Source of the DNA: Acanthamoeba castellanii str. Neff
Lineage: Eukaryota; Discosea; Longamoebia; Acanthamoebidae
Length of the DNA: 64,000 nt
Direction of reading: 5' to 3'
Assembly: GCF_000313135.1 (NCBI RefSeq)
Contig: NW_004457702.1
Location: forward strand, 1,079,196-1,143,195
Below the pieces are notes generated by a model. It was not told the DNA's origin, made no database searches, and worked only from the letters and a program-made list of their open reading frames with translations. Position numbers and translations under genes: made by a program. Below, piece by piece: positions 1 through 9,876 of this stretch. How positions within the stretch are numbered: position 1 is the first letter of the stretch; every line of letters starts with the position of its first letter.

Positions 1-1815
1 AGGGTCGTCGTGGAGGAGGGCTTGGTGCTGGTGCTGGTGGGGAAGATGTCCTCTTCATCATCGCCCTCGTCGTCGGGGAAGAGCGACGCGATCATGCCCT
101 GCCATTGGTTCTGCTCCTGCTCGTCATCGTCTTCAGCTTCCAGGTCGGCCCACGAGACCTTGCGCCCACTGTGGCTGTGGCTGTGGCTGGTCGAGCTGCT
201 GACCTCCTTGCCCTTGGGCACGTAGTCGTCTTCGTCGTCGTCATCACCAAAGCCGAACAGGTCGGTCAGGCCGCCCTCGGCCTTCTCCTCTTTCTCCGAC
301 GACGACGACGTGGTGTGGCTGGGCCACGCGGTGGACTCCTCGGCATCGAACAGCGAGAGGTCATCGTCATCGTCATCGTCATCGCCGAAGAGGGAGGGTC
401 CAGCCGGCCGGCGCGGTGGTGGCGCGTAGCTCCGCTGCCCTCGGACGATCTTGCGCTCGACCTGCACCGGCAGCGCGAGCGCGGCGGTCTGCCGTTTTCG
501 CTCGTTCTCCTGCCGTCGCCTCTCCCGCTGGCTTTGCTGACTTGCGCCGCCCGTCGCCGCTTCGATCAGCACCGAAATCAGCTCCGGGTTGTCGTTGCGT
601 AGCGCGTACTCTGCAGGGCGTTGAAAGCGAGTGGGGTAGGAGTTAAGCGTCGGGCGTAGGAAGCCGAACCACTCGTCAGTCGGTCGGGGCAGTGACGTAC
701 CCAGAGCCGTGTTACCCTCGTTGTCCTGCAGCTGCATGTTGGCGCCATTTTCGATCAACGTCAACGCAACGCTGGTCTTGTCTGTTTGCGAAAAAATGTA
801 CATCAAAGCGGGTTAACGCGTCAGCGCATGGTGAGACTCACACCGTCACTGGCAAGCTCGTACCCGAGAGCACGGCGATGTGGAGGGGCGAGTAGCCGGC
901 AGCCTGCTTCTGGTCAACATCGGCGCCCTTTCCGAGGAGGTAGTTCACGATGTGCGTGTGCCCGTTCTGCGCTGCCAGATGCAGCGGTGTGTACCCGAAG
1001 TCGTCCTCCTGTGTTCAGCCACACGGCACACACACGATCGCCCACGCACGACGATAAGGGTGAGATCACTGATCGGGCCTGCTTTACAGGCAAGTTGACT
1101 GGACTTGGGGCGCACAAGGTACCTGAAATAGGGCCGTCGGGTTGCTGTCGACGACAGCGCTCACGCTGGCGAGGCCGCCCGATCGCACAGCGGCGAAGAA
1201 GGTGGAGGCGTTGAACGTCGTCGACGTCGACGCCGGCGAGGAGGTGGCCCCTCGGTCCCGCCGTGCGCGCAGCCACGTCGTCGACGCGTCGCTCGTCGTG
1301 CCGCCCTGATCCGCATTTTTTGTTGTGCTGTAGCTGCTCCATGCAGGCGGCCACGTCGGACGTGCAGTCTGACTGAATGGCGCGACACGGCGATCGATGT
1401 GCGAGAGTGGTGGTGAGGGTTTCATCAAACATTTGAAGGAAGGGCATGTCGTGAGGGAGAGGCACTCTCACCTGGCCAGATGGGTGGCCAACTCCACAAT
1501 GCGGGAGTCATTCCGGTACCTGCACGCGCATGAAGTGCAATGCATGAAGACTTTAATCAGGTTTTTTTTATATGAAAGTACATTTCTTATTTTTTTTGCA
1601 TTTATGGCGAATTATTCACGTTATTGATTATAAAAGGGAAGAAGGGCGACGTACTTGGCGTAGGCGGCGGGGTTGGACCTGAGCTCGCCGACGATACGGC
1701 AAACGTCAGCCTGGCCCATGTACTTGGCGGTGGCTGGGTTCTGCATCAGGAGGGAGTAGATCTGTTCCTGCTGAAACAGCTGCCCCTTCCGCATTTCTGG
1801 ATTGTCGGTGGCCAT
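1..1815 (-). CDS. Ankyrin-repeat protein with acidic C-terminal region (partial, 3' end beyond the window)
   Basis: The start is the ATG at 1815 (MATDNPEMRKGQLFQQEQ). The N-terminal helical segment, with MQNPATAKYMGQADVCRIV, resembles a short STI1/DP-type helical module, and it runs in frame through a gtacgt donor near 1654 into the next exon (NDSRIVELATHLA). Later exons encode ankyrin repeats, for example YTPLHLAAQNGHTHIVNYLL, AGYSPLHIAVLSG and ALTLIENGANMQLQDNEGN. The rest is a low-complexity region rich in Asp, Glu, Ser and His with runs of eight Asp, and it is still open at base 1. Ankyrin repeats bind proteins; no catalytic domain is visible. The gene is transcribed away from the hydrophilic protein at 2875. 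Ankyrin identity is secure; partner and function are unknown. Confidence 0.75.
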
Positions 1816-2874
1816 GACTTCTTTCTTCTTCGCTCTTCTTCTTTGCCCCAGCAGACGCGTCAATCAAAATCATTCAAGTTTTGGTCAAAAAAAAAGAGAG
1901 CAAAACGTACCAGGAGGGACACCAATCCACGCCAGGTGATACAAGATGTGCGGTTGCGTTGGGTTGTGTGCGAACGAAAAAGAAAGCACCGCTTCAATTT
2001 CACGTAATTGGAAATACGAATAAAATGGGATATTTATTTTGGCGCGAACGAGCAAATCGCAGGGATGACAATGCCAGCATGGGCTGCACCCGCAGCTGTG
2101 GGTGCAGCCATGAGATCTGTGGTTGCTGCTGCAAAGGACAGCGACGATGCAGCGCCTGTTGAGAACGAAAAAATGAGGTTAGCGGAAGAGCAAGGGAGGA
2201 GAGTGCGGAGTGATTAATTTGAGTGTGTTCAGAAAGACTAATCGAAGCTCCACTGGCCTTCTCAATTGAAGACCGTCAGGCTATTTATGTATCCTCATGT
2301 TGTGGCCTAGAGTCAGGCGAAGGGAAGATGAGTTGGTACCTTGGCGGCCATCGTCTGTCGCAAATCGCGTTCGGCCTACACGCCTAAATCGCGATTTCAT
2401 TGACCTGCAGCAAGGAGTAAAAGCCCGCACGGCGGACTTGAGTTGATCGCCTTCACTCAATGCCATAAGCATTCGAGAACACCAGGTGCATGTTGTGGCC
2501 TTGCGTGCTTGTCTTGTTCTCGCGGATGACGATAATCGGATAGCCCAGACAAAGACATAAAGAAAAGATAAATAAAAAACACCGGAAACTCCGCCACTGT
2601 TCCTTAGCTGCAGACGTCTCTTCTCTCAGCTTCTTGTTGGCGCCTGCTGGAGCTGCGGAGCAGTGTCTTCACCTGCGCGTGGACCCACGACGCCAGAGTG
2701 GTCGAGTTACGAAGTGGGAACTGGTCGGTCCACATTTCCCCTACTCTTCGCTCCCTTCTCCAAGACTCGGTGCCGGCTTTGGGCAAATGGTGCCCAAAGG
2801 CGCCCGGCGCTCCCGCACAAAGAGCAGATTCTGATCAAGAACCAAAAGAAGCAGAAGAAGAAGCATCAACGAAC
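1816..2874. other. Intergenic region between divergent genes
   Basis: About 1 kb separates the start of the ankyrin gene (minus) from the hydrophilic protein gene (plus). Short open frames here, such as 2008-2217 plus and 2281-2472 minus, show no family resemblance and lack splice support. The region presumably holds both promoters. The one structured element I see is a 10-bp perfect inverted repeat at 2082-2109, listed separately. Confidence 0.5.
2082..2109. repeat. Perfect 10-bp inverted repeat (hairpin)
   Basis: GGCTGCACCC at 2082-2091 is followed by an 8-base spacer GCAGCTGT and its exact reverse complement GGGTGCAGCC at 2100-2109. Outside the arms, CAT and ATG pair as well if one G is bulged. 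The spacer contains the E-box-like palindrome CAGCTG. It could be a protein-binding site or an RNA hairpin; nothing in the sequence decides between them. Confidence 0.6.
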
Positions 2875-3189
2875 ATGGCCGACGTACCCACACTCTTGGA
2901 GCACAACCTGGGCGACCCGAAGAAGTTGCAGGAGGAGCAGCAGGAACAGGACCACAAGGCGTTGGAAAACAACCCCAACAACGACGCCTTCTGGAACCAG
3001 CGCGGGCTGAAGCGGCCCGACGACCTGGACGAGGCCATCAAGGAGGGCCAACGCATCCTCCACCACGAGAAGGGCCACACCGGGCAGCCCGTCACCGGCG
3101 CGGGCTATCTGTACAACAAAGCGCACCACGAGAAGACCGTGCCCGACCAGCACCATCACCGCGACCGCAAGGTGGGCGAACACGTGTGA
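2875..3189 (+). CDS. Small hydrophilic charged protein, unknown function
   Basis: A single uninterrupted frame of 104 codons starts at ATG 2875 (MADVPTLLEHNLGDPKKLQEE) and ends at TGA 3187-3189. The product is highly hydrophilic, rich in Glu, Gln, Lys, His and Asn, with no signal peptide or membrane segment and one Trp (NNDAFWNQRG). The middle looks helical and charged (PDDLDEAIKEGQRILHHEKG) and the end is His-rich (PDQHHHRDRKVGEHV). It resembles disordered stress-type hydrophilins only in composition, so no function is assigned. The downstream HAD gene converges on it with 84 bp between the stop codons. Confidence 0.6.
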   Translation: MADVPTLLEHNLGDPKKLQEEQQEQDHKALENNPNNDAFWNQRGLKRPDDLDEAIKEGQRILHHEKGHTGQPVTGAGYLYNKAHHEKTVPDQHHHRDRKVGEHV

Positions 3190-3273
3190 AGCCAAGCACC
3201 GACAGCTGTAGGTGTAATGGCGGTGCTTAGTTCCAATGCAAAACACGATGCGCCGCTACAGCGCTGTGGCTGC

Positions 3274-4099
3274 CTACTGGGAAGGAGGAAGGCCGTAGGC
3301 CTCCGGGCGGAAGTCGTTGAGGGTCTTGATGATGAGGTTGGCCCGCGGGTACCTGTCGTGGGGCATGATGGGATCGGGCACGGCCACCACGATGCCGCCG
3401 GCGTTGGCGCCGGCCTCGGCACCCGATGGCGAGTCCTCGAAGACGAGGCAGTGCGCGGGGTCGATATTGATGCCACGAGCGGCGGCAAGGAAGATGTCGG
3501 GCGCGGGCTTGCCGTTCTTCACCTGCTCGTTATCGCCAGAGATAAGGTAGGTGAAGACCTTGAACCACTCCTGATGCTTCTGCAGCTTCAACGTGACAGC
3601 ATCCCTGTGGCTGCTGGTAGCTACCGCCATCGGGATGTTGTTCTTGTGGAAGTAGGCCGTCAGCTCCTTCGCGCCTGTTCGACGTTGTTGGTCAGCTCAA
3701 CTAGGTCTTTAAGTTTTTGTATGAGATCCACGGCAGCCACGTACCGGGCATAGGCTCAGCGGTGGGGAAGAGCTCTTTGAGGTGCACCTCGCGCTTCTCG
3801 AGGAACTCGTGCGGGCCGAGAGGCAGGGTCTTGGTGTTGATGATGAGGTTGGCGCCCTCCACCTCGCCCCGGCCGATTACGTGCGACCTCAGCTCCTGGT
3901 CGTACACGTGCCCGTACTCAGCCAGGACCGCTGCGATGGCCTGCGGCCAGGAGCAAAAGAGGCACCAAAAATTAGCCCAAAAAACAAAAAAAAGAGGGAG
4001 GAGTAGTACCTTCTCGTAGAGGGGCTCAGTGTCCAGAAGGAGTCCGTCGAGGTCGAACAGCACCCCCTTGATTTCCTTCGGCGTAGCGGCAGTGTTCAT
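3274..4099 (-). CDS. HAD-superfamily phosphatase (pseudouridine-5'-phosphatase/HDHD1-like)
   Basis: Three exons join in phase: 4010-4099, 3745-3940 and 3274-3674 (donors gtacta and gtacgt; acceptors gccgcag and gaacag). Motif I is the nucleophile loop GVLFDLDGLLLDTEPLY, motif II is the Thr/Ser of MAVATSSHRD, the motif III Lys lies in NGKPAPDIFLAAA, and motif IV is CLVFEDSPSGAEAGANAG. The helical cap lies between motifs I and II. This is the layout of small-molecule HAD phosphatases of the HDHD1/PUDP and phosphoglucomutase-like class, about 228 residues, presumably cytosolic. The exact substrate cannot be read from sequence; pseudouridine 5'-phosphate is the closest family precedent. The gene diverges from the TPR gene at 4326. 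Confidence 0.85.
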
Positions 4100-4258
4100 C
4101 TTTGAATTGAAACGGCTGGCGATTAAACAAGGAGTGTTTGAGGTGGTGTTGTTAGAAAAACACTGTGGCAAGACGAACAGGAGCTAAGGCTGAAGCGCCA
4201 CGTACGTGCTTCTCCTCCGTGGTTCCTGCTCGAAAGGCGCAAAAGCCGGGGCTTCACC

Positions 4259-4270
4259 GCTGACGTCAGC
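4259..4270. promoter_or_regulatory. CRE/ATF-like palindrome in a divergent promoter
   Basis: The 12-base perfect palindrome GCTGACGTCAGC contains the full CREB/ATF octamer TGACGTCA. It lies 160 bp upstream of the HAD start and 56 bp upstream of the TPR start, inside the only gap between these divergent genes. A TGACGTC half site recurs near 4378, just inside the TPR reading frame. Binding is inferred from the motif alone. Confidence 0.4.
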
Positions 4271-4325
4271 AGAGGAAAAAGGGAAAAATAGATGGAAAAA
4301 AACATAAATAAATTGAACAACGAAG

Positions 4326-5463
4326 ATGAGGCGGACAAGAATAGTCGTCGCCGGAACGACTCTGCGGAGGCCGCAAGTGACGTCGCTGGCGGCAGTTCGT
4401 GCATCGGCCTCTACGAGGCTGCTGCTCCGATCATCAACCGCAACACCTACCAGATTTTATTGTACGGACAATTACATCTTTTTTTGCTCAAGGTGCTTGT
4501 GGGTTGCCTGGCGTTCACGACGTCGTTCTAGTGAGGACGTGGTCGAGGGTGCAAGCGCCGGAGAAAGGAGAGCAGGGCGGCAACCACAGGACAGGGCAGG
4601 TGGCCAACAACGCCATCGCAGAGCTGCAGCGGATAGAGGGGGAGCTTGCGCGGATCAAGGAAAGCGACCAGGCTGACAAAGTCGCTGGCGAAGCGACGCA
4701 GATCGTCACTCGGCTTGAGACGCTCGGCAAAGAGCTCAAGGTACGCGGGTTCACTGCACTCTTGATGACCCATGCACAGTTGGTCTTAGGCTTATTCGAA
4801 TGTACGGACCTGTGGCGCCCACAGATCACAGTGATCGAAGATGAAGGCCAGCAGATCGAGCTGCCCGAGAACGAGGACGAGAAGAAGCTCTTCACCAAGC
4901 TCAAGGCAGAAGGGTACGCCCACTCTTTTACTCTTATGAGCGTGGGAGAGACGACGTTGGAACCCACTTGAAGGTGACTGACGACATGTTTCTTGATCAA
5001 TGCGCAGCCTCTATCTTTGCGGTGATGCTCTCCTCTGCCTGGGGCGGCATCAGGAAGCGCTGAGCTATCTTGACCGAGTCATTGAAATGCGGCCCAACCA
5101 CATCGACGCCCTCCTCGCGCGCGGCGAGGTGTACATGGACCTCGGGGACGACAAGAGTGCCATGAGGGACTTCAACGAGGTACGCAATCGCGTGGCGTGT
5201 GTTCAATGTTTGATCGTATTGAAGCGTGAGCTGACATTGGCTCGTGCTGTGCCGCGCTGAAGGTGCGATTCTGGGACCCCAACAACCCGGATGCTCTGTT
5301 CTACGCTGCCTCGCTGCTCCGCAAGACGATGAAAAAGATCGCGGGAGACAAGCAGGATCTCGACAACTACTTCCCTCCCGCGACCCCTGGTGGTGGTGAC
5401 GAAGCCACCCAGAGCTCACAGCCCGAGCACAAAGAGCAGGACAGTGACCTCGCCACCAAATAA
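4326..5463 (+). CDS. TPR protein with a probable mitochondrial targeting presequence
   Basis: Five exons join with consistent phase: 4326-4461, 4532-4740, 4825-4913, 5008-5179 and 5263-5463. Exon 1 encodes about 45 residues rich in Arg, Ser, Thr and Ala with no acidic residue (MRRTRIVVAGTTLRRPQ, then VRASASTRLLLRSSTATPTR), a textbook mitochondrial presequence. Exons 2 and 3 are charged and probably coiled coil (AELQRIEGELARIKESD). Exons 4 and 5 carry two tetratricopeptide repeats (GDALLCLGRHQEALSYLDRV, GEVYMDLGDDKSAMRDFNEV), and the tail is hydrophilic. TPRs bind protein partners; none can be named. An alternative upstream ATG at 4292 is in another frame and would not read into exon 2. A poly(A) signal AATAAA follows the stop at 5484. 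Confidence 0.7.
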
Positions 5464-5483
5464 AAACGGAAATGTGGGAAATT

Positions 5484-5489
5484 AATAAA
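5484..5489 (+). terminator. Poly(A) signal AATAAA
   Basis: A canonical AATAAA hexamer lies 21 bases after the TPR stop codon, in an A-rich stretch. It is the likely 3'-end signal of that gene, and it helps show that the EF-2-like coding sequence beginning near 5568 is a separate unit. Confidence 0.5.
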
Positions 5490-5567
5490 ACAAACAAAAG
5501 AAAAAGAGGAACGGTGGTAGCCACAGCCCACAGATGTGATGGAGGCTTCCAGTGAGTGCCTGGACAT

Positions 5568-7982
5568 TGGGGCGAACACTTCTACGACCCCGACACAAAG
5601 AAATGGTGCGTGTTGGCTTTCACGCACGGATAGGGGCTGCTTTCAACTAACACTGGGTGGGGGAGGGGGTGCAGGCTGGGCACCAGCGTATCGGCGACGA
5701 CGGGCAAGAAGTTGCGGAGGGGCTTTTGCCAGTTCGTTCTGGGACCCATCTACAAGCTCATCCGTGGCTGCGTGGGCGGACCCGATAAGCGCGAAGCACT
5801 TCACAGGCATCTCGAACAGCTGGGAATCGACATCACAGATGCCTCGGAAGAAGGCGAGGGCTTGATCAAGAGGGTCATGGCCAATTTTCTTCCTCTGCCC
5901 GATGCACGTCCGCTTTCCCCTCATTGTTCCTGCTCGTGCTTGCTTGATTGCTCATCGTCTTTTCTGGAGATTAGGCGCTGATGGACGCTATTGCGACGCA
6001 TCTGCCATCGTCGGTGGTGGCGCAAAAGTATCGCATGGAAGCCCTGTACGCGGGTCCGATAGACGATGAATGCGCCTTGGCCATCTCGCTCTGCGACAAG
6101 GACGGTATGACGCCACATTCTGGGAAACTGTATGTAGAGCCGAGCACACTCACCCAAGCTTACATTCGGCGCGCCCTCATTAGGTCCTCTGATGTTGTAC
6201 GTAGCGAATCTGGCCCCCTCCACCCACGAAGAGAACAGGTTCTACGCGTTCGGCCGCGTGTTCTCGGGCACTCTGGTCGCGGGGCAGCAAGTGCGCATCT
6301 TGGGTCCAGACGACCGACCCGGTCAAAAGGTCTCTCCCCTTCCCTTGGGCTCTTCTCTGCGCGTTCCACCAGGTGGCTTACTGGTTACGTCTATTCTTTG
6401 GGTGGCTGTGACATTCTAGGGTGTTATCAAGGTGAAGGACATTGAAAGGCTACTGGTCGCCGGGCATGGCCGCCTAGAAGAGACGGATGCAGTGTCGGCG
6501 GGCAACCTGGTCTACCTGGCCGGTCATTTCCTGGTAGACTCCAGCACCATCACCTCGAGCCCGACCGCGCACCCGTTCAAGCCCATCCGGAAGCCTTTAC
6601 CCGTCGTTCATCAGAGTATTCAGCCAAACGTACTACTCCTCTACCCCCCCCCCCAAGCATGAGCACAACACCGCACCTTCAATGCTTGATGATGACCGAA
6701 TGGCAATGGCGTTGACACTCGGTCCCTGTTCACAGAACCCAGCCGACTTACCCAAGGTGATCGAGGCCCTACGCAAGATGTCACGCACACACCTGGACGG
6801 AGGGGCTGCGATGGACGAGCGAACGGGCGAGCTGGTGGTCTCTGGCATGAGCGAGCGGCACCTGGAGATGCTCTTGGGCCCGCTGGCCAGGGACCTCGCC
6901 GCGGTGGGCGTCGGGTTCGCTCGGTCGTCGGTGCCCGCAATATCCTTACGGGAGACCGTGGTGGCGCGCTCGAGCCAGACGTGCATGGCCAAGTCGCCCA
7001 ACAAGCACACCCGGCTGTGGATGACCGCAGAGCCCCTCCCCGCGGGTCTGGCCGACGCCATCGAGAGCGGCTCTTTCAATACCAGCGCCGACCGGGCCGC
7101 TCTCAGCAGCCAGCTTCACACTTGGGAGGTCCTGGTGCGTCTCCTACTCTGCTTCTTTCTTTAACGAAACAAGTACAAGAACGAAAATGACGCTATGATC
7201 GCAACAATACAACATTAACAATAATCATTATTATCAAACGGACAGGATGCGAGGCGGATCTGGTGCTGGGGACCGGACGGGAGGGGACCCAACGCCATGT
7301 CCGAGGAGTTCAAGTATCCGCTGCAGTACGTCGGCGAGATCAGGGGCTTAGTCGAGCAGACGTTCCAGTGGGGCACGCGCGAGGGTGCGCTGTGCGAGGA
7401 GCCTCTGCGCGGCGTGCGGTTCAAACTGGTCGACTTCGTACTCACGACCGACGCCATCCACCGGGGCGCCGGCCAGCTCATTCCGGCGGGGCGTCGCGTG
7501 CTGCGCGCGGCGCAACTCGACTCACGGCCGCGGCTCATGGAGCCCGTCTACCTCGTCGAGACCCACGCGCGCCAGTCGGACATTGACGTCGTCACGACCA
7601 TCATCGCCGAGCGGCGCGGCCAGGTCATGCTGTCGTCTGCCTGCGACGGCGGCGGCATGTGCCGGGTCAAAGCGTACCTCCCGGTCGTCGAGTCCTTTGG
7701 CTTCGCGTCCGCTCTTCGCCAGGCCACCGGTACCCTGCTCACCAGCAGTCGCCAGACCCACAATTGCTCGTGGTCGGCGCCCACTACTTGGCTGAACTCA
7801 ACTCGGTGTGTGTGTACACAGGGCGGCCGGCTGGCGAGTGCGTGTTCGATCACTGGCAGATGGTGGAGGGCGACCCGCTCCAGGCGCACAGCACCGCTGC
7901 CGAGTTGATGCTGGCCGTGCGCCGACGCAAGGGCCTCAAGGAGGAGATCCCGTCCCTCGACACCTACCTGGACCGGCTGTGA
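5568..7982 (+). CDS. EF-2-like protein lacking the GTP-binding domain (headless EF-2, copy A)
   Basis: Similarity to eukaryotic elongation factor 2 begins abruptly at [12 protein letters not shown] (the end of the G' region) and continues through domains II to V to a normal C-terminus ([16 protein letters not shown], stop 7980-7982). Landmarks are [56 protein letters not shown], the diphthamide-loop sequence [12 protein letters not shown] and [13 protein letters not shown]. The diphthamide His codon (7459-7461) is kept. About nine introns lie where copy B has its introns, and all frames stay open. Upstream there is only a stop codon and about 100 bp to the TPR gene, so the P-loop, switches and NKxD are absent. 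No convincing in-frame ATG precedes the first homologous exon; internal ATGs exist in later exons. It is either a truncated gene still under selection or a young pseudogene, and the open frames favour the former. Confidence 0.7.
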
Positions 7983-8123
7983 ATTGCCATTCGCGGGGCT
8001 GGACATTGTCAAGGCCTTTGAGGCCCCTCGTTCCAGCACCTCTCCAGGCAGTTTGAAGCCGCTTGCGCCATTGGCCACCACGAAAAGGTTTGGGGGTGCA
8101 ACACAGTTTTTTTGGGTGGTGTA

Positions 8124-9610
8124 ATGGAGGCTCTGTCTGATGAGCTGTTGCTCCTCGTCTTCCAGTTACGTGACAGCTTCCCCTCTACCTTCTCCCAAGT
8201 CTCTCGGGGTGCCTTCCTCATCTTCCGTGTGGTGGTGGTGTGAAACAGAGAGGTGGGTTGGGAGGGGACCGTGCGGGGCGCTACGGCCGTGTGTCGCCGG
8301 TGGCACGCGATAAGCTGCGACGACAGCCTCTGGCGCTTCTTCTTCCACTCCCGCTACCGTGCCCCCCCCCTCTTCACTCTTTCTTTTGATTCATTTTCTT
8401 TTATGCCATTTTGTTTATGACCGAAAACACAGCCTCGCCGAAGGAGAGAGCTACGGACAGCGGCGACTGGAAGGGCGCCTTCATCCGAGAGGCTACGGTG
8501 CGCCGGTGGTGGCAGTCTCTCTCGTTCACGCCGCCTCCGCTTCCGTACAAAGGGCTCAGCAGCATTCCGACGGCACCACGCGAGCAAACCGGTTCCGAGA
8601 TTCGTTTGGTGTGTGAGCTTGTGGGTGGCTGTGACAACCAGCTGATGACTAATTGCATTGTGCGCAGGTGGTGCTTGGCTGCCCCGGTACCGGGAAAACC
8701 TGCCTGACTGTACAATATTGCGTGGTACGGCTGGACTCTCGCTTTGTTGTGCTCTGACCTGCTCATAATGTAATGGCGGCACGGCCCAGAATCATTTCAT
8801 TGAGCGCTGGGACCCGAACATTGGTACCGCACTGGCTCAGCCACACACGGTTGAATGCCCCGACGTTGCGCCGACAATGTGGGCTCGGAGCTGAGCTGTG
8901 CGCATGTGGACGATGTGCAGGGGACTCCTACCGGAAGCGCGTGATGCTGGATGGCACCGCGAGAGTGCTCGATATCCTGGACACCGCAGGCAACGAAGAA
9001 TTCTCCGTACCGCGCCGTCTGCCCCCAACCTCCTCCATTGTGGCGGACTCAAATGACCTTAAGCCGAGGCGCGCGCACGCGCACACACCGCACACAGGCG
9101 CTCAGGCCTCAGTGGATACAGTCCAGTGCGGCGTTCTTGGTGGTCTACAGCGCTACTTCCTTCGCCTCGTTCCGCCGCTGCGAGGAGTTTATCAAAGAAG
9201 TGTGGCTCCGTGCCTCCCCTCTCCTCACTGGCCGACCGAGCGGCGATGAGACTAACCAACAGCCGCGGCTGCTCCCACAAAACCACTGCACTGCTGCTAC
9301 CAAACCTCTTCAGGTCCTGCAGGTGAAGGAGGAGCCCGCGGTGGTGCCGGTGGTCATGGTGGAGAACAAGATCGATCTACGCGACGAGCGCGAGGTGCCC
9401 CCGGATGCGGGACCGGCGGCGGCTCAGGCCATGGGCTGCTTCTTTGCCCGGGTGAGCTGCAAGACGCGCGAGGGCGTCGACGAGGCCATGCTGGGAGCAG
9501 CGCGCCTGGCGCTGGCCATTACGACCGGCAAGATCTTGGACGCCGCCAGTACGACGACCACGACCAGGACGAAGAAGAATAAGAAGTCCGACCCCTGCCT
9601 CCTCGCGTAA
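8124..9610 (+). CDS. F-box protein fused to a Ras-family GTPase with a C-terminal CAAX box
   Basis: Eight exons fit in phase: 8124-8169, about 8251-8358, 8433-8608, 8668-8724, 8790-8823, 8921-9006, 9098-9199 and 9314-9610, about 301 residues. Exons 1 and 2 give an F-box (MEALSDELLLLVFQ, then AVCRRWHAISCDDSLWRFFF). A linker with DWKGAFIREATVRRWWQ, typical of sequence after F-boxes, leads into a complete Ras fold: VVLGCPGTGKTCLT, NHFIERWDPNIGDSYRKRV, ILDTAGNEEFS, FLVVYSATSFASF, NKIDLRDEREV and ARVSCKT. The end is KKNKKSDPCLLA, a polybasic patch plus CAAX. F-boxes recruit substrates to SCF ubiquitin ligases via Skp1; the CAAX box predicts prenylation and membrane anchoring. Key Ras residues are altered (Pro at 12, Asn at 35, Asn at 61), so cycling may be abnormal. 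The exon 2 acceptor is the least certain junction. Confidence 0.85.
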
Positions 9611-9876
9611 ACTGCCACCAGCTCAGCAGTAGCGCCGCTCGGCCAGAGTGTGGTGTGTTTAAATGTGAAATGGATTCCACAAAACAGAAATGTCCGCAAC
9701 TGTTTAAATTAGGAGATTTCGGCCGATGACCAACCAAGAGCCCCCGACCCCTCTTTGGTCTATGTCCTGGCGGTGCGCCAGCAGACGCCTCAGCCCTTCG
9801 CGCTGCCGGCTTGTTGTGATGATACTTCTCTCTAACGGAGCATCGGCCAAGCAACAACAAGAGCAAGAGCAAGAAG

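Noticed and set aside
105..602. Long plus-strand open frame over the ankyrin gene
   Set aside because: It is the antisense of Asp/Glu- and Ser-rich codons of the minus-strand ankyrin gene; the peptide is Val/Leu-rich low complexity with no family resemblance.
4292..4531. ATG 4292 as the TPR protein start
   Set aside because: Its frame stops near 4531 and is not compatible with exon 2; ATG 4326 gives a presequence and keeps phase.
5539..5605. ATG 5539 as the start of EF-2-like copy A
   Set aside because: It is in a different frame from [12 protein letters not shown], and its phase does not match the next exon, so it cannot initiate the EF-2-like product.
8354..8782. Minus-strand frames opposite the F-box-Ras gene
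   Set aside because: They are antisense to exons that form a continuous F-box/Ras protein with correct splice phases.
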